Shown here one piece after another: positions 49,067 through 56,625 of a stretch of DNA of 56,679 bases. The notes under the pieces are model-generated. The model had not been told where the DNA came from. It did not search any database and saw nothing but the letters and a program-made list of their open reading frames with translations. Source of the stretch: an uncultured Prevotella sp. (lineage in GTDB: Bacteria; Bacteroidota; Bacteroidia; Bacteroidales; Bacteroidaceae); assembly GCA_946998205.1 (NCBI GenBank), contig CAMPYJ010000016.1, forward strand, positions 1-56,679, in the 5' to 3' direction. The translations under genes were made by a program, and so were the position numbers. Position 1 is the stretch's first letter. Every line of letters begins with the position of its first letter.

Positions 49067-50844
49067 TTCTCATCTTCCTCTCTTTGCGGTTGTCCAAAGA
49101 TAAGCATTTTGTCCCTTTTCAGTGCGGGTATGGTCCACGCTGCGGGTACGAATTTCCAATTGTTGTTGGGCTTTGGATTTATTTCTCCACATTTTTCAAT
49201 CCATTTCATGAGGTAATAACGCTGGTCGTGCTTGCTCTCAAATACGATGCGGCGTTTCAATTCGTTCATGGAGATGCCCGCGCCATGCGTCAAGAGTTCA
49301 CCGCCGCCGTTGCCTCTGTAACTGTTCATGGCAACCTTATACGTCTTCTTGAGGCTGAATGGCGTACCGTCGCTCATTCTCAAGATGTTTACTTTGTGCC
49401 CTTTTGGCTTGGTGACATCAACTTCATAGTCGATGCCGGCGGCGCTGTCGAAATTGAATGTAAGGTTTTTGAACCCATAACGCTGTTGGTCATCCTTGGT
49501 CTTGTCGTCGATGAGGAGGATGTGGTCGCCGGGAGAGGTCATGGTGTTGACCCATAAATCGTAGCTCATTTCCAGGTAGTTGCGAATCTCTTCGCCTGTC
49601 ATCTTGAGCACATAGATATTGTTTTCGTATTTGTAGAGGTTGAAAAGGTCGCTTACAAACACGTCGCCTGCCTTGATTTGGGCGTCAAAAGCAAGGGGTG
49701 CGTTGAACGAGATGTCGGCTCCGGTGACCGTCAGTTGTAGGTTGTGAATCAAATCAGTAAAGGCTGAACTGCCAAAATAGCAATCACGACTGTAAATAGT
49801 GTGTTGAAATGAGCCAATCTTCCTGTTGACAAAGGCGTTGACGGCATTGATGTCGTTTTGAAAATGCGCCATGAATTTTTGGTCAATCTGCTCATTTCTA
49901 ATGTCCACTACGCGTCCGTTGACCTGTTTGCGTGATACGATACGGTTTTTCTTACCTTGTCGTATCTGTTCATTCAGCGTAATCCTAATTTCGCTGTCGG
50001 TTACGTTGATGGCGTTACAACCAGGATTGAGACAGACAACAGGTTGGCGTTTGCTGTTGAGAATGGTACTGCTGTGAGGGGTGTGGTCGTGTCCGAAGAG
50101 TATCAAATCGAAGCCCGGAACCTCTTTTGCCACGCGCAAGGAGGCGTCTTCCTCGTAGGTTGGGGTGGTAATGCCACCCTGTTTGCCCGAATGAAACAAA
50201 CCGATGACGATGTCGGGACGCTCGGTTGTTTGTAATACATTCATCCAGTGGCGCGCCGATTGCACCATGTTTTCAAACCGAAGTCCACTCCATAGCTTTT
50301 CTTGAAGCCAGTTGGGAATGGCTGGGGTGAGCATGCCAAGGACGGCTATCTTGACACCATCCCGCACAAGAATGGCGTATGGATGAACGTATGGTTGTTG
50401 GGTTTGAGTGTTGACAATGTTGGCTCCGAGGGTAGGACACGACACTTCGCGAATCCACTTGTCGTAAACGGCATGTCCAGTCTCGATGTCATGGTTGCCT
50501 ATGGTCTGTGCGTCATATCGCATGTAGTTGACGACGAATGCTGCGATGTTGGGGGCTTGCGGTTTGACATAGTTGCTAAAATAGCAGATAGGCTGACCTT
50601 GTAATATGTCACCGTTGTCCAGTAGGATGAGGTTCTTCCCATATTTTGCCCGCAGAGAGTCAACATAGGTCATCACACGGGCAAGACTACCTGCCTTTGG
50701 CCTGCGATTGATGAAGTCGTAAGGGAAGAAACTACCGTGGACATCACTGGTTTGGATGATGCGAAGGTCAATCGTTTTGCTCTTGGCCATGGTGCTCGTA
50801 CTGCAACAAAGTGCAATGAGGCACCCCGTAATATATCTTTTCAT
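49063..50844 (-). CDS. Secreted 5'-nucleotidase / 2',3'-cyclic phosphodiesterase-like metallophosphatase
   Basis: A 593-residue UshA-type enzyme: signal peptide to about residue 20, N-terminal metallophosphatase domain with metal motifs QTSDVHGSFFPYDF, LLDNGDILQGQ, GNHDIETG and LFGHDHTPHS, then the C-terminal nucleotidase domain (about 330-560) with NSYRGNGGGELL. It releases phosphate and nucleosides outside the cell. The ATG at 50844 is preferred to the GTG at 50853. It is the first gene of a six-gene reverse operon. Confidence 0.92.
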   Translation of the reverse strand: MKRYITGCLIALCCSTSTMAKSKTIDLRIIQTSDVHGSFFPYDFINRRPKAGSLARVMTYVDSLRAKYGKNLILLDNGDILQGQPICYFSNYVKPQAPNIAAFVVNYMRYDAQTIGNHDIETGHAVYDKWIREVSCPTLGANIVNTQTQQPYVHPYAILVRDGVKIAVLGMLTPAIPNWLQEKLWSGLRFENMVQSARHWMNVLQTTERPDIVIGLFHSGKQGGITTPTYEEDASLRVAKEVPGFDLILFGHDHTPHSSTILNSKRQPVVCLNPGCNAINVTDSEIRITLNEQIRQGKKNRIVSRKQVNGRVVDIRNEQIDQKFMAHFQNDINAVNAFVNRKIGSFQHTIYSRDCYFGSSAFTDLIHNLQLTVTGADISFNAPLAFDAQIKAGDVFVSDLFNLYKYENNIYVLKMTGEEIRNYLEMSYDLWVNTMTSPGDHILLIDDKTKDDQQRYGFKNLTFNFDSAAGIDYEVDVTKPKGHKVNILRMSDGTPFSLKKTYKVAMNSYRGNGGGELLTHGAGISMNELKRRIVFESKHDQRYYLMKWIEKCGEINPKPNNNWKFVPAAWTIPALKRDKMLIFGQPQREEDEK

Positions 50845-50862
50845 GCTTATCACTCATTGGTG

Positions 50863-50870
50863 CAAAGTTA
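50863..50870 (-). promoter_or_regulatory. Promoter (-7 TAACTTTG) of the nucleotide-salvage operon
   Basis: On the minus strand TAACTTTG fits TAnnTTTG; the predicted start near 50856 leaves about 12 bases before the ATG at 50844. Confidence 0.65.
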
Positions 50871-51038
50871 GCAGAAAAAAATGACTAACCGATACCGCTG
50901 ATGGTGTTATTTGGTTTACTTGTTGGTGGATTGTTTAATTTGTGAAAGTCATTTGTTTCCGAATTCGTTTATTCGCTTTGAATGTTTTGGCAGTTCCAAT
51001 TTGTCATGGGTGCGTAGAAACGCGGGGAATAATCAAAT

Positions 51039-51069
51039 AGGCATGCCATCTGTTAAGAATGGTATGCCT
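51039..51069 (-). terminator. Terminator after the DUF4270/small-protein operon
   Basis: AGGCATGCCAT pairs with ATGGTATGCCT (one G-T pair) over 11 bp around a 9-base loop; on the minus strand ATTTGATTATT follows. It ends the unit made of the glycogen synthase, DUF4270 and 41-residue genes. Confidence 0.75.
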
Positions 51070-51076
51070 GTTCTTT

Positions 51077-51202
51077 TTAATCTTGAGGAGTTTTGTGAGT
51101 TTGCTTCTGATGAGGTTTCAGGTGTTGCTTTTTCTTTTTCAGCCATTCTTTTTTCCGCTCATCGTAGTCTCTTCTTTTTCGTTCAAGATAGTTGTCTGCC
51201 AT
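51077..51202 (-). CDS. Small highly basic protein (41 residues)
   Basis: A 41-residue frame beginning MADNYLERKRRDYDERKK, with a run of lysines (WLKKKKQHLKPHQKQ) and the end HKTPQD. It starts 3 bases after the DUF4270 stop on the same strand, and a hairpin terminator follows within 10 bases. Small proteins with the MADNYLE start occur widely in Bacteroidetes as far as I recall. Its size and charge would fit an RNA- or ribosome-binding peptide, but there is no direct evidence. Confidence 0.75.
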   Translation of the reverse strand: MADNYLERKRRDYDERKKEWLKKKKQHLKPHQKQTHKTPQD

Positions 51203-51205
51203 GAT

Positions 51206-52621
51206 TTATTTAAAGTGTGAGTAGATGACAGATAACGTTTGTTTGTTTGAACCGCCTACGAGTTTGGTGCCTGCCAATGACATGTCGTGTGCCACTTTAG
51301 TCAGAATCTGTGTCTGATTGATGGTGTAATAAGACGTGGTTACTGGTATGACGACCAGTTTGTTCCAGTCTTTCGACAGTTTTCCGGCATCTTTTTTGAG
51401 CTTCATGACCTTGATGACACTTCCAATGTTATTGAAGGTGTAACTGTTGTTGGCTCTGTCGTACGTGGCGAGGAAGGATGTTTTGTAGTCGGCCACACGT
51501 TTGTGCTCAAAGAATGAATATAAGCTGTCTTTCTGAATCAGCAAGACCGTTTTCGGGATGTCCAAAGCAAACTTAGTTTTTACCTTGTCGTTGATTCGTT
51601 TCAACTGAATTTTTGCTGCGTTGATAGAATCTTTTTCATGCCCTTTGTATATCTCTTCAACGGGGACTGTAATCTCCGTGAAGATGCCGGCTGGTGATTT
51701 TAGGTATGTATTTTTCTCGTCAGACACCAACTCGTTGATTGTCTTTCTGTCGTTTTCCATGGTAGATGTCTGCAACACCTCTTCGGTACCATAGAATGAA
51801 GCTGTTCCCGTATGCGGTTTTCCCTTGTCGATGAAGCTGAAGTATACGTTCAGCTGAGTTCTGAATATGTAGGCCATTGCTCCTAAACCGCTGACGTGCT
51901 TGAAGTAGAATCCCGGCACGACATGCTGTGCGAAAGTCATGGAATTCTTGAAATATCCATGGTGCTGATAATATTGGTTTAGGATATAGGTGCCATAGTT
52001 CTTATATCTGTTTCCGTCTTTGTCTGTGTATGGCTGGTTCAGTTTGATTTTGATGTTTTTCGTGTAGCTTTTGTCCCATCTGATTTTTTCGCTGACTTGT
52101 TGGTCTGTCAGTGTATAAACCTTGTCTACTTGTAAGCCGTTTGCGTTGACATACCCATTTCTCATGGGGTCAAAATTAGAATAATAGGTGTTGGCTTCGC
52201 TCATGGGTTTGCTCATTTCATACGCAGTCAGCTTCATTGGCGCCAGAGAGTCACCATAGAACTTGTCGTAGTACAGTCTGAGTTCGCACGAATCCGCCAC
52301 AATCTTTCCGGCTTCTTTGTTGGCCATCTTGTCAGCATCGGGAAATTGATAGTTTTCCTGAATGTGGAATTGGGTCATGAAATTGCCCGTGATGTAGCCC
52401 CCTGTTTCCGGGTCTCTGATTTTCCCCAAGTACCCCAGGGTGCTTCTTGACAACACAGAGTCGGCTGCGATGGAACGTGTGGAAACCATGAATGTGTCGG
52501 TTGAAATCTGTAGATTGTCCAACGAGTTGGTTAATGATATGCCCACGTTGTCTGTCGTATCGTCACATGCCGTGAGCATGAGTGCGGCAAATGTAAGAAT
52601 TGCAATAAACTTATTTCTCAT
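51206..52621 (-). CDS. DUF4270 family lipoprotein
   Basis: A 471-residue lipoprotein: signal with lipobox LMLTACDD (Cys19), then acidic DDTTDNVGISL, which could route it to the outer surface. The DUF4270 family is recognised by SVLSRSTLGYLGKIRDPETGGYITGNFMTQF. The body is beta-rich, with no enzyme motif. The DUF4270 gene commonly follows the short glycogen/starch synthase gene in Bacteroidetes, as here (75 bases away). Function is unknown. Confidence 0.88.
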   Translation of the reverse strand: MRNKFIAILTFAALMLTACDDTTDNVGISLTNSLDNLQISTDTFMVSTRSIAADSVLSRSTLGYLGKIRDPETGGYITGNFMTQFHIQENYQFPDADKMANKEAGKIVADSCELRLYYDKFYGDSLAPMKLTAYEMSKPMSEANTYYSNFDPMRNGYVNANGLQVDKVYTLTDQQVSEKIRWDKSYTKNIKIKLNQPYTDKDGNRYKNYGTYILNQYYQHHGYFKNSMTFAQHVVPGFYFKHVSGLGAMAYIFRTQLNVYFSFIDKGKPHTGTASFYGTEEVLQTSTMENDRKTINELVSDEKNTYLKSPAGIFTEITVPVEEIYKGHEKDSINAAKIQLKRINDKVKTKFALDIPKTVLLIQKDSLYSFFEHKRVADYKTSFLATYDRANNSYTFNNIGSVIKVMKLKKDAGKLSKDWNKLVVIPVTTSYYTINQTQILTKVAHDMSLAGTKLVGGSNKQTLSVIYSHFK

Positions 52622-52696
52622 TTGTGTTTAAGCTGTTATGTTTGCAGTAAACGAGTCTGTTGGTGCTTCAGGATTTTTTTGTCAATCAAAACGAGT

Positions 52697-53503
52697 TTAC
52701 TTCTGTAGGACAAGATCGTAGAATTCTTGGTAGGCCTTCGTGAAATCGCCACCAGGATATTTCAAGAATGGCTGTTTCTTGCCTGCAATGTACTTCAATA
52801 GCTTTTCGTTGACGTTCGTTCCAGCCTCGATGATTCCGTCGCTGTAGTCTATGGCCAGTTTGCCCAGTTCGAAGAAGTCGAACTTCTCGTTGTACGGTTT
52901 GAGTAAATTCAACTTGGCGTCTTTAAACTGTACGCATCTTTTGAAGTTTGTTCCCAGGTCGGTCTTGAGTTGAGTTTGAAACAGGGATGTGATTATCTTG
53001 GTGTTTGCGAATGAAGGTTCGTCTTTATAGGCTGTCTTCACATATAATGGGATTACGGCTCCCATCCACCCTTGGCAATGAATGATGTCGGGAACCCAGC
53101 GCAGCTTCTTGACCGTTTCGAGAACACCGCGGGCGAAGAAAATTGCGCGCTCGCCGTTGTCAGGATATTCCGTTCCGGATTCATCTACCGTCATCTGCCG
53201 TTTTGTGAAGTAATCTTCGTTGTCTATAAAGTATACCTGTATTCTCACTTGTGGAATGGAAGCAACCTTGATGAGAAGTGGATGATCGGTGTCATCGATA
53301 ATCAGGTTCATTCCGGAAAGGCGGATTACCTCATGCAGTTGGCCACGTCTTTCGTTGATGTTTCCCCATTTTGGCATGAATGTTCTGATCTCGCAATCAT
53401 TTTCCTGCATGGCCTGAGGAAGGTTACGTCCCATGAGCGACATCTCAGTCTCCGGAACGTAAGGAGTCATCTCTTGGTTGATAAATAGAATTTTCTTCGT
53501 CAT
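52697..53503 (-). CDS. Short GT5-type glycogen/starch synthase-like protein
   Basis: A 268-residue protein matching only the N-terminal catalytic half of GT5 glycogen synthases: ILFINQEMTPYVPETEMSLMGRNLPQAM, then ERAIFFARGVLETVKKL and PDIIHCQGWMGAVIPLYV. The C-terminal GT-B domain that closes over ADP-glucose is missing. This short form is known in Bacteroidetes and is annotated as glycogen/starch synthase, but a lone half-domain may not be catalytic on its own. It has its own promoter with a leader of about 112 bases, and is followed by DUF4270. Confidence 0.85.
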   Translation of the reverse strand: MTKKILFINQEMTPYVPETEMSLMGRNLPQAMQENDCEIRTFMPKWGNINERRGQLHEVIRLSGMNLIIDDTDHPLLIKVASIPQVRIQVYFIDNEDYFTKRQMTVDESGTEYPDNGERAIFFARGVLETVKKLRWVPDIIHCQGWMGAVIPLYVKTAYKDEPSFANTKIITSLFQTQLKTDLGTNFKRCVQFKDAKLNLLKPYNEKFDFFELGKLAIDYSDGIIEAGTNVNEKLLKYIAGKKQPFLKYPGGDFTKAYQEFYDLVLQK

Positions 53504-53621
53504 GTCCTTGTTTGGCGTTTACTTGTTTTATGGTGGCAGAACGGCTGTGACATGCAAATGACCCGCATCGCAGCTTATGACAATTATCCCGCATTGCGGT
53601 GTCTACTACATCTGCCCTCTG

Positions 53622-53629
53622 CAAAGATA
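53622..53629 (-). promoter_or_regulatory. Promoter (-7 TATCTTTG) of the short glycogen synthase gene
   Basis: On the minus strand TATCTTTG fits TAnnTTTG; the predicted start near 53615 is about 112 bases before the ATG. The rest of the 53504-53938 gap shows no gene I can support, apart from the hairpin at 53754. Confidence 0.6.
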
Positions 53630-53753
53630 CGAAAAAAAAACGAATTACTGGTCACACTTCGCTTAATTCAGCGCTCGGGGTGTTGCAATTTGTCATTTTT
53701 AAACTTTTGTCGCACTGCTTTCTTCGCATTCCTTATCCGTCTCTATACCATAA

Positions 53754-53787
53754 ATGCCTGTGCAGCATAAGCATGTTGTACAGGCAT
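53754..53787 (-). terminator. Hairpin after the biotin carrier gene
   Basis: A 15-bp stem (ATGCCTGTGCAGCAT with ATGTTGTACAGGCAT, two G-T pairs) has a 4-base loop. On the minus strand it is followed by only TTATGG, so it is a weak terminator or 3'-end structure for the decarboxylase-type operon. Confidence 0.65.
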
Positions 53788-53938
53788 CTATGGTTCATCC
53801 AAACTTGTTTCGTCTTGATGAGAAATCGTGAGCGGTGCGTCCATACGCAATCATGGCATCCTGTCGTCTTCGGCAACATGAAGCTGTCTGCGTGGGTCTG
53901 CATCCTCTTTTTGCAGGCATACGGCGCGCCGTTGCCGT

Positions 53939-54361
53939 TTATTCTATCACCACCAGCGGGGTGTCTTCCATCACGCTTTCCCCCTGTTTGATGCAGATGG
54001 CCGTCACCTTGCCGTCTTTCTCGGCTTCGATGTTGTTGGCCATCTTCATGGCTTCCAGCACGACAACCGTGTCGCCGGCCTTCACCTCGTCGCCTACATG
54101 CACCAGTATGTCGGTGATGACGCCAGGGAGTGGCGCTTTTACGGCATGGTCGGTGTTGGCATTGGCGGCCGACGGGCTTTCTTCTTCCGGCTCGTTGGCG
54201 ACGGGTTTGTTCAACACAGGCTTTTTCTCGGGTTCCGGTTCTGCCTCAAGTTCAACGTTGAAGTCTTCACCATTGACAATAACCTGTGCGACATTGTCGA
54301 TGATGTTTCCTATCTCGACCGTATATTCCTTGCCGTCGATAATGTATTTGAAATTTTTCAT
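53939..54361 (-). CDS. Biotin carboxyl carrier protein (decarboxylase gamma-type)
   Basis: A 140-residue biotin carrier. The biotinylated Lys106 is in VLEAMKMAN and a glycine/proline-rich hinge (about 40-72, EPEPEKKPVLNKPV) links it to a short N-terminal domain (FKYIIDGKEYTVEIG). It carries CO2 from methylmalonyl-CoA or propionyl-CoA chemistry with the carboxyltransferase at 54591. It is the third gene of the operon, 36 bases after the 55-residue gene. The membrane beta subunit expected of a sodium-pumping decarboxylase is not downstream. Confidence 0.93.
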   Translation of the reverse strand: MKNFKYIIDGKEYTVEIGNIIDNVAQVIVNGEDFNVELEAEPEPEKKPVLNKPVANEPEEESPSAANANTDHAVKAPLPGVITDILVHVGDEVKAGDTVVVLEAMKMANNIEAEKDGKVTAICIKQGESVMEDTPLVVIE

Positions 54362-54397
54362 AATCAGTGTTTCCTTTCTCTTAAATAGGTGGGTGTT

Positions 54398-54565
54398 TTA
54401 CTTTGCTCCGCACAGTTGTGGCTTCTCCGTGAAAGATATGAATTTGGCGTCCCACATACTCTGCTTGGGCTTGATGGTTATTTTGCCCGCTTCGATGTCG
54501 TGTACGTTGTTTCCCTTATATTCATAGAGAGCCATTGCGATGGCTACATAAATGTTCTTATCCAT
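54398..54565 (-). CDS. Small protein (55 residues) of the carboxyltransferase operon
   Basis: A 55-residue frame: MDKNIYVAIAMALYEYKGNN, then VHDIEAGKITIKPKQSMWDA and the end FTEKPQLCGAK. It lies between the carboxyltransferase (25 bases after its stop) and the biotin carrier. Size, position and the helix followed by short strands and SxW resemble the small delta/epsilon-type subunits or the C-terminal segment of delta in methylmalonyl-CoA decarboxylase (epsilon in Veillonella is also 55 residues). The resemblance is from memory of the family, not an alignment. Confidence 0.8.
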   Translation of the reverse strand: MDKNIYVAIAMALYEYKGNNVHDIEAGKITIKPKQSMWDAKFISFTEKPQLCGAK

Positions 54566-54590
54566 GTCTGTTTTCTTCTACTTGATGTTT

Positions 54591-56156
54591 CTACATAGGC
54601 ATGCATCCATGCTTCTTGGCCGGAAGGTTCTGCCGCTTGTGTGCCAGCTGTGCCAGTCCGCGGCAGATGCGGAAGCGTGTGTTGCGAGGTTCGATGACAT
54701 CATCTATATAACCGTACTGAGCAGCCTGATAAGGATTGGCAAACAATTCCGTGTATTCATCCTCCTTCTCTGCGAGGAACGCGCGCACGTCCTCACCAGC
54801 CTCTTTCTTTGCCTTCGCTTCTTTCGCACTTAACACAGCCACGGCCCCCGAAGCACCCATGACGGCAATCTCGGCTGTTGGCCATGCAAAGTTGAGGTCA
54901 GAACGCAATTGCTTGCATCCCATCACGATGTGGCTTCCGCCATAGCTCTTGCGCAGCGTGATGGTAATCTTTGGTACGGTGGCCTCGCCGTAGGCATAGA
55001 GCAGCTGTGCGCCATGCAGGATGACGGCATTGTATTCCTGACCGGTTCCCGGAAGGAATCCCGGAACGTCCACCAGTGAGACGATGGGGATGTTGAAGGC
55101 GTCGCAGAAGCGTACGAAGCGCGCCCCCTTGCGGCTGGCGTTGGCATCCAGCACGCCGGCGTAAGCCTGTGGCTGGTTGGCCACGATACCCACGCTCTGT
55201 CCGTTGAAGCGGGCAAAACCGGTGATGATGTTCTTGGCAAACTTGGGTTGTACCTCGAAGAACTCGCCATTGTCCGTAATCTCTGCAATCACCTTATACA
55301 TATTATAGGCCATGTTGGGATCGTCGGGCAGCAGCTCGTTGAGCAAGTCACTCGTGCGATCAACGGGGTCGTCGTTCTCCACGTGCGGAGCCTCTTCGGT
55401 GTTGTTGGATGGGATATAGGTCAGCAGGGTCTTGATGAGCTGTATCACCTCTTCATCGTTCTTGGCCGTGAAGTGTGTCACGCCGCTCTTCGAGGCGTGT
55501 ACGCTGGCTCCTCCCAGATGCTCTGCGTCGATGTCTTCGCCTGTCACCGTCTTGACCACCTTCGGCCCGGTGAGGAACATGTAGCTGGTTCCTTCGGTCA
55601 TCATGATAAAGTCTGTCAGGGCAGGAGAGTACACTGCGCCACCTGCGCAAGGGCCAAGGATGGCAGAAATCTGCGGAACCACGCCACTGGCAAGGATGTT
55701 ACGCTCGAAAATCTCGCCATAGCCAGCCAGGGCACAGATGCCTTCCTGGATGCGAGCACCACCCGAATCGTTCATGCAGATGACGGGAGCACCGTTCTGC
55801 ATGGCCAGATCCATAATCTTACATATCTTTTCAGCCATGGTCAATGAGAGCGATCCTCCGTTCACGGTGAAATCCTGTGCGTAAACGTAAACCAAGCGGC
55901 CATCAATGGTGGCACTACCCGTCACCACGCCGTCGCCCAGGAACTGTTTCTTCTCCATGCCGAAGTTGTGGCAGCGGTGCAATTTGAACATGTCGTATTC
56001 TTCGAACGAACCCTCGTCCACGAGCATGTCAATACGCTCACGCGCCGTGTATTTGCCACGCGCATGCTGCTTCTCTATCGCTTTCTCGCCACCGCCAAGA
56101 CGAGCTTGTTCTCTCTTGGCTACCAGCTCTTTAATCTTTTCTACTTGTTTACTCAT
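54591..56156 (-). CDS. Acyl-CoA carboxylase carboxyltransferase subunit (methylmalonyl-CoA decarboxylase alpha/propionyl-CoA carboxylase beta)
   Basis: A 521-residue crotonase-fold carboxyltransferase. The N-terminal half has HARGKYTARERIDMLVDEGSF and the first oxyanion loop in NDSGGARIQEG; the second half has VDVPGFLPGTGQEY and ITLRKSYGGSHIVMG. In propionate-forming Bacteroidales the same enzyme acts as methylmalonyl-CoA decarboxylase or carboxylase in the succinate route. The frame is open to 56198 but the promoter at 56196 and the family start (MSKQVEKIKELVAKREQA) fix 56156. Confidence 0.93.
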   Translation of the reverse strand: MSKQVEKIKELVAKREQARLGGGEKAIEKQHARGKYTARERIDMLVDEGSFEEYDMFKLHRCHNFGMEKKQFLGDGVVTGSATIDGRLVYVYAQDFTVNGGSLSLTMAEKICKIMDLAMQNGAPVICMNDSGGARIQEGICALAGYGEIFERNILASGVVPQISAILGPCAGGAVYSPALTDFIMMTEGTSYMFLTGPKVVKTVTGEDIDAEHLGGASVHASKSGVTHFTAKNDEEVIQLIKTLLTYIPSNNTEEAPHVENDDPVDRTSDLLNELLPDDPNMAYNMYKVIAEITDNGEFFEVQPKFAKNIITGFARFNGQSVGIVANQPQAYAGVLDANASRKGARFVRFCDAFNIPIVSLVDVPGFLPGTGQEYNAVILHGAQLLYAYGEATVPKITITLRKSYGGSHIVMGCKQLRSDLNFAWPTAEIAVMGASGAVAVLSAKEAKAKKEAGEDVRAFLAEKEDEYTELFANPYQAAQYGYIDDVIEPRNTRFRICRGLAQLAHKRQNLPAKKHGCMPM

Positions 56157-56195
56157 ATTATTATTCAATCTTTTGGTTTCAGTATTTTTACGGTA

Positions 56196-56203
56196 CAAAG
56201 GTA
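56196..56203 (-). promoter_or_regulatory. Promoter (-7 TACCTTTG) of the carboxyltransferase operon
   Basis: On the minus strand TACCTTTG fits TAnnTTTG. The predicted start near 56189 lies about 33 bases before the ATG at 56156. Confidence 0.67.
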
Positions 56204-56590
56204 ATAATAATTAATGAAAGGTTGATGGGTTGAGGCGTAATTTATGTTATTGTAACACGGCTCTTTCCGTATTATGGAAAGTTGTTTGTTGTCGAAAGCA
56301 ATCATTTGTCGTTAACAACACCCCCCATTAAATGTGAGGGCCGTTCCACTAACCGGCTATTTCTTCCATTCTTTTGGATTTGACGCTAATAAATACCGAA
56401 ACATAGGCTTAAATCCAATCTCCACCGTTTTTAGCAATGCGTGTCTTTACTCTATTTTATTTATGAGATTAATAAGTGTGTCGTAATCGGTCACCTATAA
56501 TCCGCAAAACGAAACGTTCCGAAAAAAACAAAACGAAGCGATGTGTTTCGTAAAACGAAATGTTCTTTTTTCGACTTCCCCACACATAAC
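56204..56590. other. Intergenic stretch without a gene
   Basis: No coding frame is convincing in these 387 bases. Near the right end (56510-56565) AAAACGAA is repeated three times, and TTTCGTAAAACGAAA at about 56547-56561 is a near-perfect inverted repeat. The stretch is A/T-rich, and no MITE or 22-bp unit is seen. Confidence 0.6.
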
Positions 56591-56592
56591 TT

Positions 56593-56623
56593 AAAAACGC
56601 CTCAGAAGACTCTGGGGCGTTTT
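56593..56623. terminator. Bidirectional intrinsic terminator
   Basis: AAAACGCCTCAGA pairs fully with TCTGGGGCGTTTT (one T-G pair) around loop AGAC. A residues on the left and T residues on the right give it a terminator layout for both strands. A group II intron-like sequence starts 3 bases to the right. Confidence 0.9.
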
Positions 56624-56625
56624 AA

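Noticed and set aside
50911..51204. Forward frame of 97 codons between the nucleotidase and DUF4270 genes
   Set aside because: It is antisense to the 41-residue gene and its terminator, and its low-complexity FS-rich end looks like a shadow of the lysine-rich reverse frame.
53599..53991. Forward frame in the gap upstream of the short glycogen synthase gene
   Set aside because: It has no recognisable composition or motif, runs into the biotin carrier gene on the other strand and covers a hairpin. The gap seems truly without a gene.
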